Positions 17,684 to 26,047 of a DNA stretch of 64,000 nucleotides are shown piece after piece. A program made the translations under genes and the position numbers. Position 1 is the first letter of the stretch, and every line of letters begins with the position of its first letter. The stretch is from a bacterium (GTDB lineage: Bacteria; Bacteroidota; Ignavibacteria; SZUA-365): contig JAHLLD010000011.1 of NCBI GenBank assembly GCA_020444325.1, positions 1-64,000 on the forward strand, read 5' to 3'. The notes beneath the pieces were generated by a model. That model ran no database searches and had not been told where the DNA came from. It saw only the letters and a list, made by a program, of their open reading frames with translations.

Positions 17684-17693
17684 CTAAAGTCAC
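17680..17693. promoter_or_regulatory. Crp-like palindrome overlapping the regulator stop codon
   Basis: GTGACTAAAGTCAC is a perfect dyad. In context it reads TGTGA-N6-TCAC, close to the classical Crp half-site arrangement, and it spans the stop codon of the Crp/Fnr gene. It could control a transcript starting downstream or feed back on the gene; chance is not excluded. Confidence 0.4.
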
Positions 17694-18048
17694 TGATTCG
17701 CCGCGCGCGGGGAAGTATTTTCCCTCTGAGCATGAATCAGCAGCACACAGTACACTGTCCGCTCTCGGTATTGCTGTCCGTGCACGGTATAGCTACCTGC
17801 AGGCAGTCGCGGCTCCCCACGAGGAATGCTGTCCCCATAATCATAGACAGCGGCAGAATACCCTTGGCTCAGGATAGACTTCCGCTTCAACCCGGTCCTC
17901 TGGACCGGGTTTTTATGTCCCTGCCCCCGTAAAGCGCAGCAGAATATGGCCCCATGCAAGGGAAACACGTATATTGGATACCGGTCCCACGGGACCCTTT
18001 ACCTGAAAGTAATCGAAGTATTATTTCACAATATGCAGGGAACACCGC
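17684..18048. other. Intergenic region with terminator, no convincing gene
   Basis: A 64-codon frame begins with a GTG overlapping the regulator stop codon (17680-17877), but it has no recognisable domain and no ribosome binding site of its own, so I do not call it. The terminator at 17890-17914 ends transcription here. The last 30 bases hold the CAGGG sequence before the next gene. Confidence 0.5.
17890..17914 (+). terminator. Intrinsic terminator
   Basis: A 9-bp stem (ACCCGGTCC / GGACCGGGT, loop TCT) followed by TTTT on the plus strand, about 205 bases downstream of the Crp/Fnr gene. Confidence 0.9.
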
Positions 18049-18516
18049 ATGACACAGGACAAACTTGAACTCGTCACACAGCATCTGACGGATTTGATGG
18101 ATGCAGGATGGACGGTTGCCGCAATCTCGCGGGAATCCACCGTCAACCAGATCACACTGGGCAATATCAAGAACAGGAAGGCGACGCGGGTGACAGACAA
18201 AGTGTATCAACGCGTTGCCGATTTCAAGGCGCGTGTTGACAAAGGACTGGTTGAGGCGCCGACCCGCGGAAGAAAGGCCGGGAAAAAAGCCGGCACGGGG
18301 AAAGTCCAACCGACAGCTTCTGCCCCCAAATCTCCCACTCGCACACCGCGTGCAGCTGCTGCAACGAGGTCTGTACCCGCACAGAGAGGTAGCATCATCA
18401 ATAATGATTACGTCCCTGTAAATGCCTCGCAACTCGGAAGCGTCATCGATCGCCTGATCGACAATTTTTCTGCGGCCATCGCCGAACTCGAAAGCATCCG
18501 CAAACAGCTCGGCTGA
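18049..18516 (+). CDS. Small HTH-like protein with basic, AT-hook-like linker
   Basis: 155 residues in three parts. Residues 1-60 look like a Xre-type helix-turn-helix (WTVAAISRESTVNQITLGNI...). Residues 65-115 are a Lys/Arg/Pro/Ala-rich, probably disordered tail with GRK cores (PTRGRKAGKKAG) like AT-hooks. Residues 120-155 form a predicted helix with regular hydrophobics (VIDRLIDNFSAAIAELESI) that could dimerise. The combination suggests a nucleoid-associated or regulatory DNA-binding protein; function is inferred only. A CAGGGAA sequence precedes the ATG, and a terminator follows at 18613. Confidence 0.75.
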   Translation: MTQDKLELVTQHLTDLMDAGWTVAAISRESTVNQITLGNIKNRKATRVTDKVYQRVADFKARVDKGLVEAPTRGRKAGKKAGTGKVQPTASAPKSPTRTPRAAAATRSVPAQRGSIINNDYVPVNASQLGSVIDRLIDNFSAAIAELESIRKQLG

Positions 18517-18612
18517 TATCCGCAAGCAACTGGTTTTCGCGAAGCGAGGCTGTGAATCAGAAGCTGTGCCTGCGCGTAAGCGATATCACTGCTCAAACCG
18601 GCCGGTCATGAA

Positions 18613-18643
18613 AAAGCCCACCTTCCGCTTGAAGGTGGGCTTT
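18613..18643. terminator. Intrinsic terminator
   Basis: A 13-bp stem (AAAGCCCACCTTC and its complement, loop CGCTT) with TTTCTT on the plus side, about 100 bases after the HTH gene. Confidence 0.9.
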
Positions 18644-18660
18644 CTTAATGGGCAGAAAAG

Positions 18661-18691
18661 AAAACGTCCCCACGAACCGTGGGGACGTTTT
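18661..18691 (-). terminator. Intrinsic terminator of the cytochrome gene
   Basis: A 14-bp stem (AAAACGTCCCCACG, loop AAC) with TTTTCTTTTC following on the minus strand. Its CGTCCCCACG arm matches the arms of the REP-like palindromes at 1789 and 25877. Confidence 0.9.
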
Positions 18692-18712
18692 CGAATAGTC
18701 TATGAAAGGTGC

Positions 18713-19798
18713 TTACTGAATCGCTTCGATAGCGTTCTGAAGCATTGCCCTTGCATACTTGGGATTGTGCACGCCGTGCGAACCATCCTCGAGAACGAGG
18801 AAGCGGTAGTTCCACAGTGCGCCAGCGAGATCCGCAGAGACGGTCTGACCAGAAACGGCCGATCCGCTCTCGGTGAGGACGCCCTTGTCAATGAGAAGCT
18901 GCTCGAGCTGAGCGGCGAGGTTGTCAAAGGTGTCAATGGCGCCATTGATATTGAAGTCTTCAGCACTGCCGTGGCAGTTTGCGCAACCGGCCATGTTGTC
19001 TTCAATATTTCCATGATAATCATACGCCATCTTCCAGGTGTGCGCACCGGCCTGCGTTCCGTACGCAGCGGCCATATGACAGGTGATGCAGCCATCGCTG
19101 ATCATCGTCGTGTGGGCGGTGTTGTCGTAAGGAAGGGAACCAGCAACTTCATAGCCACCGGTACCGGCGAGCAGGGCTGACTGCGGACCGTGATGCGGGC
19201 CATAACGTGAGCTGCTGATCTCGACATCCGGACCACCGACTTCCGGCGCCCAGACACGCGGCTGGTGACAGTTGGCACAGAGATTGGAGTTACCGAAGTC
19301 GTAGGATTCGCTTTCGTTGGCGAGGAAGGTCACAGGGGCCGTCGTCGTCAGCTGATAATCACTGGGTGCGTAATCTTTGTGAAGATTGTGGCAGGTGCGG
19401 CAGCCGACCGGAGTCGGATTCGCAATCGTAGCAGCAACGGAGCCCGTCTCCATCTTCTCGATGAAGCCTTCATGCGTATGGCATTCGGCGCAGGACGACG
19501 TCGCGCGCTCGAAGTTGCCACCGAGGAAGTGCGTCGATGCCTGATACTGCAGCACTTTCGCCTTCACGTCGGTAGAAACATCATGGCACTGGATACAACC
19601 GGCGGTACCGGCTTCACCGGGATCGCCTTTCTCGCCTTTTTCACCCTGCGCACCGGCAGGACCTGCAGGCCCCGTCGCTCCGGCAACGCCGTCTTCGCCT
19701 GCGGGACCTTCCGGACCTTCGCAAGCACTAAGTGAAAAAGCGAGGCATGCAAGCACAAACATACCTGCAATCGCACGAAGCATGGCGGGTAGTTTCAT
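18713..19798 (-). CDS. Six-haem c-type cytochrome lipoprotein with collagen-like segment
   Basis: 361 residues. A signal sequence ends in a lipobox (LSACEG, Cys 26). Residues 28-67 are a collagen-like Gly-X-Y run of 13 triplets ([19 protein letters not shown] region). Six CxxCH haem sites follow at about 68, 103, 133, 174, 217 and 252 (CIQCH, CAECH, CRTCH, CANCH, CITCH, CANCH); extra His residues could be distal ligands. The fold beyond this resembles ammonia-forming nitrite-reductase/OmcA-type multihaem proteins only in general. ATG 19798 has GGAGAGG upstream. Probably an outer-membrane or periplasmic electron carrier held on a stalk; acceptor unknown. Confidence 0.9.
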   Translation of the reverse strand: MKLPAMLRAIAGMFVLACLAFSLSACEGPEGPAGEDGVAGATGPAGPAGAQGEKGEKGDPGEAGTAGCIQCHDVSTDVKAKVLQYQASTHFLGGNFERATSSCAECHTHEGFIEKMETGSVAATIANPTPVGCRTCHNLHKDYAPSDYQLTTTAPVTFLANESESYDFGNSNLCANCHQPRVWAPEVGGPDVEISSSRYGPHHGPQSALLAGTGGYEVAGSLPYDNTAHTTMISDGCITCHMAAAYGTQAGAHTWKMAYDYHGNIEDNMAGCANCHGSAEDFNINGAIDTFDNLAAQLEQLLIDKGVLTESGSAVSGQTVSADLAGALWNYRFLVLEDGSHGVHNPKYARAMLQNAIEAIQ

Positions 19799-20173
19799 AA
19801 CCTCTCCTGTAATGGTAATGGTGGGATTGTGGGTCATGGCCGGTTCTACGGCTCTATGAGAATCAATCAAGTGCAATTTCTTTTACTTCTGCCTTTCTGC
19901 GCGTTCCCCTCGATACAGCCATTATGCAACTTCTGCATAAACAAGGGTTAAGCATGTTCTAACCCGATAATACTCTATTTATCTGACAGAAGCAAATATT
20001 ATTTTCATGTCCTTTTTTCTTTTGTCCAGCTCAGGAAAACTCGAAAAGAGTTTTGAGAGACGATTGTCGGGATTCAATGTATGGAATAGGACGGATGCAG
20101 TCAAGTGATGAACACAAATAATAACAGGCTTTTGCATTGCATCGCGGGAGCATGCGACGTAAGTTGCCTGACA
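19799..20173. other. AT-rich divergent promoter region
   Basis: The gap between the cytochrome gene and the Cys-rich gene is AT-rich around 19980-20060 and likely holds divergent promoters. It contains one diverged copy of the 17-bp palindrome at 19923. I see no further coding potential. Confidence 0.5.
19923..19939. promoter_or_regulatory. Diverged 17-bp palindrome TATGCA-ACTTC-TGCATA
   Basis: Six-base arms match the family exactly and the centre differs. It lies about 125 bases upstream of the haem-lipoprotein start, a spacing like that of the nearer copy before hoxF (about 133 bases). Confidence 0.5.
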
Positions 20174-20683
20174 ATGCTAACGCGCAGTTCATATCGCATG
20201 CAGATCGCAACAGTTGCCATGCTCATTTTTTTTCTCGCTGTCCCTTTGAATGGACTCGGCGTCGTGCAGGCATCCCCCTCCCTGCAGGGTGAAGCACCGC
20301 TACTGCATGGTGAAACTCAGCAGCTGCACGTTGAAACTCAGCAGCTGCACGTTGAAACTCAGCAATCCGTTGTGGCAATGTGTGATGACGCGCAGGCATG
20401 CTGCCACGCGGACGATGTGCAGGACTACGACAAGCAACCATCGTCGGCGAAACACGAAAACCGTTCCGCACGCGACGCCGCCTCCGCGCCCTGCGAAGAT
20501 TGCGGCGGTCCCTGTGACAATCAGCATTGCACGGATTGCGGCTGTCAATCCGCTGCGTTGATTTTCCTGCACGTTGACGCCACTGCACACACCGTACTCC
20601 CTTCCTCACCTCTCCTCCTGCTCGGCGATCAGAATCTGACATCCATCGACCTTGCTCTCCCCCTGCAGCCCCCTCGCGGCTGA
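20174..20683 (+). CDS. Secreted Cys/His-rich protein upstream of a TonB receptor
   Basis: About 169 residues from the ATG at 20174, which begins a signal-like segment (TVAMLIFFLAVPLNG); longer starts at 20105 and 20108 are possible. After the signal come three copies of a 7-residue unit (LHVETQQ, encoded by a 21-bp tandem repeat), then a CCHAD segment and a dense Cys cluster (CEDCGGPC, HCTDCGCQ). Cys- and His-rich secreted proteins of this size next to TonB receptors often handle metals; that is inference from layout. The following receptor starts 46 bases downstream. Confidence 0.65.
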   Translation: MLTRSSYRMQIATVAMLIFFLAVPLNGLGVVQASPSLQGEAPLLHGETQQLHVETQQLHVETQQSVVAMCDDAQACCHADDVQDYDKQPSSAKHENRSARDAASAPCEDCGGPCDNQHCTDCGCQSAALIFLHVDATAHTVLPSSPLLLLGDQNLTSIDLALPLQPPRG

Positions 20684-20729
20684 TCTCTCCTCATCTTTAT
20701 TCCCATTCCATTTTCACAAGGAGAGATCC

Positions 20730-23018
20730 ATGCAGTATTCTCACGCATTCGTGGCACGGGTGCGCAAACGCACTTCGACCATCATCATTTTACTTGCACT
20801 GCTCATCCCGGCAGCTCTTCATTCCCAGCAGCAGGTTACCGGTACCGTACGGGGTGAGCTGAATAATGAGATTCAGCCGGTCGAGGGAGCACATGTCTAC
20901 TGGGCAGGGACAAGGAGCGGCACGGTCACCGACCGGAAGGGGCGGTTTCAGCTGCAATACTCTGAATCCCCGGGCACCTCGCTGATCGTCAGCCACGTGC
21001 AGTTCAGAGCCGACACCCTCGTGGTGCCGAACCCGGGAGAAATCACCATCACACTTACGCAGGCCAGGAGTGCCGGGGAAGTCGAAATCACCGCTACTGC
21101 GCCGGACACCTACATTGCTCCTTTGACGCAGAAAACGGAAGTCATCACCTCTGACGAACTCGAACATGCCGCCTGCTGCGACCTGGCGGGCTGTTTCGGG
21201 ACGACTGCAACCGTGCAGGCAGAGGCGGTGGATATTGTCACGGACACAAAACAGCTGAGTATGCTGGGACTCGATGGCAGATACACCCAGGTCCTCGTTG
21301 ACGATGTGCCGCAGATGGTAAGCGGACTCAATGCGCGCTTCGGTGTCAGTTTCCTGCCCGGTCCGTTCATCGACAGGATATACGTAAGCAAGGGAGCGAA
21401 TTCCGTCATCCAGGGCAGCGACGCCTTCTCAGGTCAGGTCAATGTCATGTTGCATGAAAGTGACGGCGAACGTCCGCTGCTGTTCAACGCATTCACCAAC
21501 AGCTTTCTCGAGCAGCAATACAACGCCTATGTCATGCGCAGCATGGATCGATGGAGCGGCATGCTCGCCGTGCAGGGAATCCGGCGCGGAGTACGACGCG
21601 ATCGCAATGGTGACGGGTTCATGGACGCCCCTCTTACGGATCGATTTTCGCTGTTTACGAAATGGATGTATGAGAATGACGGTGCTCTGCTGATGCGCAG
21701 CGGACTGAAATACACCTGGGAGGACCGTCTGGGTGGATCGATGGATTTTGAGCAGGAACGTGATCTGGGTGGCGGCAGACGATATAGCCAGTTGATTCAG
21801 AATCGCAGAATCGAATTCTACAACCGCACTGAGTTTCCCCTCGGTGAGCAGCAGGCGCTCAAGCTGCATCTCGCAGGCAGCCGACATCAACAGCAGGCAT
21901 GGTATGGTACAACCCTTTTCGATGCAATCGAACACAGCGGATATGCAGATATTGCATATTCCAGTACCTGGACCGACGACCAGGTCCTGCTCGCCGGCGC
22001 ATCCTGGCAGTATTCCAATCTCGATGCCAGCATTGATCTCGGCAGCAACCCCCACGGCAAGAGCTACGCCGGAAACCATGATGATCTGATCAGTTCGCCG
22101 GGTATTTTCGTGGAGAATGCATCTTCCTTCTTTGAAGACAGGCTGGGAATTGTCGCCGGAGCCAGGGTCGACTACCACCGCCTCGACGGCGCAGTTCTGA
22201 CGCCCCGTGCCATGCTGCGCTACAACCTCGATGAGGAGACAACAGTGCGGGCATCGGCCGGAACCGCCTATCGCAATGCGCGTCCCTTCCTCGAACACCC
22301 CGCAGCCTTCGCCAGCTGGCGTGATATCGTCATAGAAGGCGATCCTCGTCGTGAGCGCGCGGTCAATTTCGGGGCAAATCTCACACATATGTACACAACA
22401 GGCGAAATTCGTGGAACGCTCTCACTGGATGCCTACCGCACGGTCTTTTCGCGGCAGGTTGTCGCGGAATATGACGATGATCCATCGTTGGTGGTGTTTC
22501 GCAATATCGATGGGACCTCGGCAGCCGACAATATTCTGTTGGAAGCAACAGCTGAAATCGCAGCCGCTACCTGCCGTCTTGCATATACCTACTCCGACAA
22601 TTACGAAGAAATCAACGGTGAAACACGGCGCATTCCGTTCACTACCCTGCATCGCGTTCTCGGGGTTCTCCACCTCTCCACCGAAGATGAGAGCTGGCAG
22701 GGCACTCTGACGCTCGAATGGCATGGAGAACAGACACTCCCTTCGACAATTGCGTCGCTGCCCCTCACTCCCGGTCCCACCGCTGCTGTACCGGAACCGA
22801 GCCGGAGTTTCTCACTCGTGCATCTGCATGCGCAACATCGTTGGGATTGGCTCGATATTTACGTTGGTGTGGAGAATCTGCTGGATTTCAGACAACAGTC
22901 CCCCATCCTGAACGCACAGCGTCCCTTCGAACGCGGCTTTGAGACCGCATTCGTGTGGGGTCCTGTCCGCGGGAGGGAGGTCTATGCGGGAATCAGGACG
23001 CGCGTAAACGTGTTTTGA
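20730..23018 (+). CDS. TonB-dependent outer-membrane receptor
   Basis: About 762 residues with a signal peptide ending ALHSQ. An N-terminal carboxypeptidase-regulatory-like domain (GTVRGELNNEIQPVEGAHVYW, about 35-110) precedes a plug (about 125-240) with the segment AACCDLAGCFGTTATV and MLGLDGRYTQVLVDDVPQ, then a 22-strand-type barrel ending YAGIRTRVNVF. The CCDL segment in the plug is typical of Bacteroidota receptors found with metal or cofactor uptake. ATG 20730 follows GGAGAG. It needs TonB-ExbBD, not in this window. Substrate unknown; the Cys-rich partner hints at a metal. Confidence 0.9.
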   Translation: MQYSHAFVARVRKRTSTIIILLALLIPAALHSQQQVTGTVRGELNNEIQPVEGAHVYWAGTRSGTVTDRKGRFQLQYSESPGTSLIVSHVQFRADTLVVPNPGEITITLTQARSAGEVEITATAPDTYIAPLTQKTEVITSDELEHAACCDLAGCFGTTATVQAEAVDIVTDTKQLSMLGLDGRYTQVLVDDVPQMVSGLNARFGVSFLPGPFIDRIYVSKGANSVIQGSDAFSGQVNVMLHESDGERPLLFNAFTNSFLEQQYNAYVMRSMDRWSGMLAVQGIRRGVRRDRNGDGFMDAPLTDRFSLFTKWMYENDGALLMRSGLKYTWEDRLGGSMDFEQERDLGGGRRYSQLIQNRRIEFYNRTEFPLGEQQALKLHLAGSRHQQQAWYGTTLFDAIEHSGYADIAYSSTWTDDQVLLAGASWQYSNLDASIDLGSNPHGKSYAGNHDDLISSPGIFVENASSFFEDRLGIVAGARVDYHRLDGAVLTPRAMLRYNLDEETTVRASAGTAYRNARPFLEHPAAFASWRDIVIEGDPRRERAVNFGANLTHMYTTGEIRGTLSLDAYRTVFSRQVVAEYDDDPSLVVFRNIDGTSAADNILLEATAEIAAATCRLAYTYSDNYEEINGETRRIPFTTLHRVLGVLHLSTEDESWQGTLTLEWHGEQTLPSTIASLPLTPGPTAAVPEPSRSFSLVHLHAQHRWDWLDIYVGVENLLDFRQQSPILNAQRPFERGFETAFVWGPVRGREVYAGIRTRVNVF

Positions 23019-23159
23019 TGGTACACGACTCGCACACTGTTCCGTGGATTACCATTGCTCCCTGTCTTTTTGAGCCTTATCTTGTTGTAATGTGCCTATC
23101 CCGATAGGCACTCGCAGCCGACCCAGCCGCGTTACTCAATTCTGACGATTGGATATTTC

Positions 23160-24965
23160 ATGACCATAGCCACTGATCATACATTCCATATCCCCGTTCT
23201 CGGTATCGGCTACAGTGTCGATGCCCCGCTGAAGGTTGCGCATCTCGGAATATCGTCCGTGATGTCTCTCGTCGACGACTCTCTGCTCGAAGAGCTGCGG
23301 AAGCATTACATGCAGCAGGACGGTCTTCCATATTCCCCGATTGAAGCAAAGGACGAGGACAGCCGCGCACGCCGCATCACCGCGTACCTCGATATGATCC
23401 AGCGAAAAGTGCAGGAACGTTTCCAGGCCCTGCGCACCGCATCCTTCGAAACCGACGAAGAATTGCAGCGCTATTTCACAATGCTGCCTGACTCCTCCCT
23501 GCTCAAGCGTCGCTACGATGAAATGCTCGCCGAACAGGATATGGAGAAAAAGTTGCTTCTGCAGCAGTGGCTGCGGCAGAACATGACCAGCGGCGCTATC
23601 GATGTCAATATCATGACCAAGCTCGATACAGCCCAGCAGCTCCCCGGCGGCGAGACGCAGCCGACAGAGTTCAACGACGCCCATGCCGCGCTGCGCGGTT
23701 TTGCCAACAGTGCCCTTGAGAGTTCCGTCGTGTTTTCTGCGGGAATGAATCCCCGACTCTACGGCTATCTCTCCAACTTCCCGGATTTCTTCCCTGACGA
23801 ACAGGGCGTTCTACGCAAACGTATCACGATCAAGGTCAGTGATTTCCGTTCTGCACTTATCCAGGGAAAATACCTGGCCAAGCGTGGACTGTGGGTTTCC
23901 GAATTCCGCATTGAGTCAGGACTCAACTGTGGCGGACATGCGTTTGCGACGGATGGATTGCTCATGGGACCGATACTCGAGGAATTCAGGCATCGTCGCG
24001 ACGAACTGTTCGCCGACCAGCATGCCGAATACCTCAAGGCTCTCGAAAAACGTGGGACGCAAACGATTCCTCCGCATCTCAATATCTCAGTGACTGCACA
24101 GGGCGGCGTCGGGACGCCGGAAGAACAGAGCTTCCTGCTGCGTCACTACAACCTGGAATCCATCGGCTGGGGAAGCCCCTTCCTCCTGGTTCCCGAAGTC
24201 ATGAATGTGGAACACGACACGCTCGACCTTCTGAGCAAGGCAGGCGAAGACGATCTCTACCTCAGCGACGTTTCACCACTCGGTGTGCCTTTCAACAACG
24301 TCCGCAGAAACAGCAAGGATTTGGAGAAGGCAGCGCTCGCTGAATCCGGTAAGCCCGGGAGTCCCTGTGTCAAGAAATTCCTCACCTTCAATACCGAGTT
24401 CACGGACAAGCCAGTGTGCACGGCTTCGATCACCTATCTCAAGAAGAAGATTCGTGACCTGCGTGATCGTATCGAAGACGATGAGACCTATCAGAAGGAA
24501 TACGCCAAAGCAGTCGACAAAGCCTGCCTGTGTGAAGGACTGACCATTTCCGCGCTTGCGGTAAAAGACATCGAGATGCCGAAACTCAGCAAGGCTGTGT
24601 CGGTGTGTCCCGGTCCGAACCTCGCATACTTCTCGCGTATCGCTTCATTGCGACAGATGGTGGATCATATCTATGGCCGCATCAACCTGATGACCGATCC
24701 CGATCGTCCCCATGTCTTCATCAAGGAATTGCAGCTGTACGTGGATTACCTGCACCGCCAGATGAAGGAGCAGATGGAGAGCCTCTCACAGCGCAAATCC
24801 GCCCTCTTCGATACCTTCCATGAGAACCTGATGCAGGGTATCAAGTACTACCGCTCGCTCATTCCGGAAATCCGCGAAGAAAGTGAGCAGGTACGCAATC
24901 GCATGCAGGAAATGCTCGCGCAACTCGAAGCGCGCCTGCTGGATCTCCAGCCTGCGGCTGTGTAA
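23160..24965 (+). CDS. Conserved 601-residue protein of unknown function
   Basis: I recognise this as a family widespread in Bacteroidota without an assigned function. Highly patterned segments are HIPVLGIGYSVDAPLKVAHLGI, DVNIMTKLD, NDAHAALRGFANS, SAGMNPRLYGYL, WVSEFRIESGLNCGGHAFATDG and SVTAQGGVGTPEE. The CGGHAFA and AQGGVGT segments recall Gly-rich phosphate-binding loops of flavin-dependent TIM barrels (nitronate monooxygenase/FabK type), and a set of later cysteines (PCVKK, PVCTAS, ACLCEG, VCPGPN) could bind a cluster or metal. The C-terminal 100 residues are helical. Both ideas are inference. Monocistronic with its own terminator at 25016. Confidence 0.75.
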   Translation: MTIATDHTFHIPVLGIGYSVDAPLKVAHLGISSVMSLVDDSLLEELRKHYMQQDGLPYSPIEAKDEDSRARRITAYLDMIQRKVQERFQALRTASFETDEELQRYFTMLPDSSLLKRRYDEMLAEQDMEKKLLLQQWLRQNMTSGAIDVNIMTKLDTAQQLPGGETQPTEFNDAHAALRGFANSALESSVVFSAGMNPRLYGYLSNFPDFFPDEQGVLRKRITIKVSDFRSALIQGKYLAKRGLWVSEFRIESGLNCGGHAFATDGLLMGPILEEFRHRRDELFADQHAEYLKALEKRGTQTIPPHLNISVTAQGGVGTPEEQSFLLRHYNLESIGWGSPFLLVPEVMNVEHDTLDLLSKAGEDDLYLSDVSPLGVPFNNVRRNSKDLEKAALAESGKPGSPCVKKFLTFNTEFTDKPVCTASITYLKKKIRDLRDRIEDDETYQKEYAKAVDKACLCEGLTISALAVKDIEMPKLSKAVSVCPGPNLAYFSRIASLRQMVDHIYGRINLMTDPDRPHVFIKELQLYVDYLHRQMKEQMESLSQRKSALFDTFHENLMQGIKYYRSLIPEIREESEQVRNRMQEMLAQLEARLLDLQPAAV

Positions 24966-25015
24966 TACGTGCCTGGCAATTCCCCACCCCGAATTCCCTT
25001 CCCTGACAGAAATGC

Positions 25016-25041
25016 AGCGCCCCGGTTCTTCCCGGGGCGCT
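25016..25041. terminator. Bidirectional intrinsic terminator
   Basis: A 10-bp GC stem (AGCGCCCCGG / CCGGGGCGCT, loop TTCTTC) between convergent genes, followed by ATCATTTTA on the plus side. Confidence 0.85.
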
Positions 25042-25047
25042 ATCATT

Positions 25048-25758
25048 TTACTTCAGTTCGCGTGCGCGCTGAAACACATCGTCCAGCGCCGGCCCCAGCA
25101 GAGCCGGATCATCGGTCTTGCTCGGCATATTGTCGAACACCACGTAAGGCACCCGGTGCCCCTTGATCTCAAGGTGGGTCGGGGAAGCGGCGGAAAATTC
25201 CTCCCAGTCGATATCCCGGTACATTTTCTCCAGCTTGGCATCCGGCAGTCCGTGCTCGAGTATGGAATCGGGCCGGTCGGGATTGAAGCGTTTGCGGTTC
25301 TTCCGCAGTGATTCCTCGTACGGCACCTGGATAAACACCACCACGGCCTTCTCCAGGATGGCATCGTTCAAATGCTGAAATGCGCTCCGATACCCGCCAT
25401 GCTCGCTGCCGCGGGAAAATTCGAGAATCGCAGTGTGTGTGTCGTGATACTGCGGATCCCGCAGCTTTTTATCATACTCCAGGCTGATGCGTTCAATCAG
25501 CAGATCCCACTGATACTGGTGCAGGAAGTATCCATCGGCATCCGTATGCATACGCGGCTTACCCATTACCTTCTCGAGCAGCGCATCGTCCTCGAACCAG
25601 GTCCACAGCATCGGAAAATCATCGATCTCATCAAACGCCCCGATACCGAAACGACGCAGTCGCTCCTCCACCGGCGTCTTCTTCAGAAAATCAATCACCT
25701 CCGACTTCCCCGCCGCCGGACGTCCTATCAATATTATTACCGGAAAATCAGGCTTCAT
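25048..25758 (-). CDS. P-loop nucleoside-kinase-like protein
   Basis: 236 residues. A Walker A motif at the start (IGRPAAGKSEV, residues 8-18) and downstream HTAILEFSRG and KAVVVFIQVPYEES segments fit the kinase/adenylate-kinase-like P-loop fold. ATG 25758 has AGGAGT upstream; the longer in-frame extension reads through octamer repeats and is rejected. Substrate unknown. It stands alone, with a repeat cassette between it and the transporter gene. Confidence 0.8.
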   Translation of the reverse strand: MKPDFPVIILIGRPAAGKSEVIDFLKKTPVEERLRRFGIGAFDEIDDFPMLWTWFEDDALLEKVMGKPRMHTDADGYFLHQYQWDLLIERISLEYDKKLRDPQYHDTHTAILEFSRGSEHGGYRSAFQHLNDAILEKAVVVFIQVPYEESLRKNRKRFNPDRPDSILEHGLPDAKLEKMYRDIDWEEFSAASPTHLEIKGHRVPYVVFDNMPSKTDDPALLGPALDDVFQRARELK

Positions 25759-25786
25759 AGTATCACTCCTTCGTCGTGAATTGAAA

Positions 25787-25876
25787 GATGGAAAAATCGA
25801 AAAATGGAATAATACCGGATCTGCCATCTTTCCATTTTTCCATCTTTCCATTTTTACATCTTTCCATTTTTTTCAT
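25787..25876. repeat. 8-bp repeat tract (TTTCCATY)
   Basis: Tandem octamers (TTTCCATT, TTTCCATC, TTTCCATT, TTTACATC, TTTCCATT) with exact period 8 from about 25827, preceded by GGAAAAA-type inverted copies at 25787-25806. Confidence 0.85.
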
Positions 25877-25986
25877 CGTCCCCACGCTCCGCGTGGGGAC
25901 GTGAATTACCGCCGCTCCGCGGCGATTTGGAATTCAATGAACGCAGAGCGTTCGAGCTCGGCGTCCCCACGCAGAGCGTGGGGACG
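25877..25986. repeat. REP-like composite of four palindromes, second copy
   Basis: Palindromes at 25877-25901, 25910-25924, 25939-25953 and 25962-25986 match in order and core sequence those at 1789-1899. It is bracketed by octamers on the left and heptamers on the right. Confidence 0.85.
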
Positions 25987-26046
25987 ATGAATCTGCCATC
26001 TGCAATCTGCAATCTGCCATCTGCCATCTGCTATCTGCAATTTGAA
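25987..26046. repeat. 7-bp tandem repeat array (ATCTGCM)
   Basis: Eight near-perfect heptamers (ATCTGCC, ATCTGCA, ATCTGCA, ATCTGCC and so on) run up to the end of the transporter gene on the opposite strand. Confidence 0.9.
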
Positions 26047-26047
26047 A

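Noticed and set aside
17732-17932. A 66-codon plus-strand frame in the gap after the Crp/Fnr gene
   Set aside because: It runs through the terminator at 17890-17914 and has no ribosome binding site or domain.
21942-21958. Near-copy TATGCAGATATTGCATA inside the TonB receptor gene
   Set aside because: One arm mismatched and within a well-supported coding sequence; probably chance.
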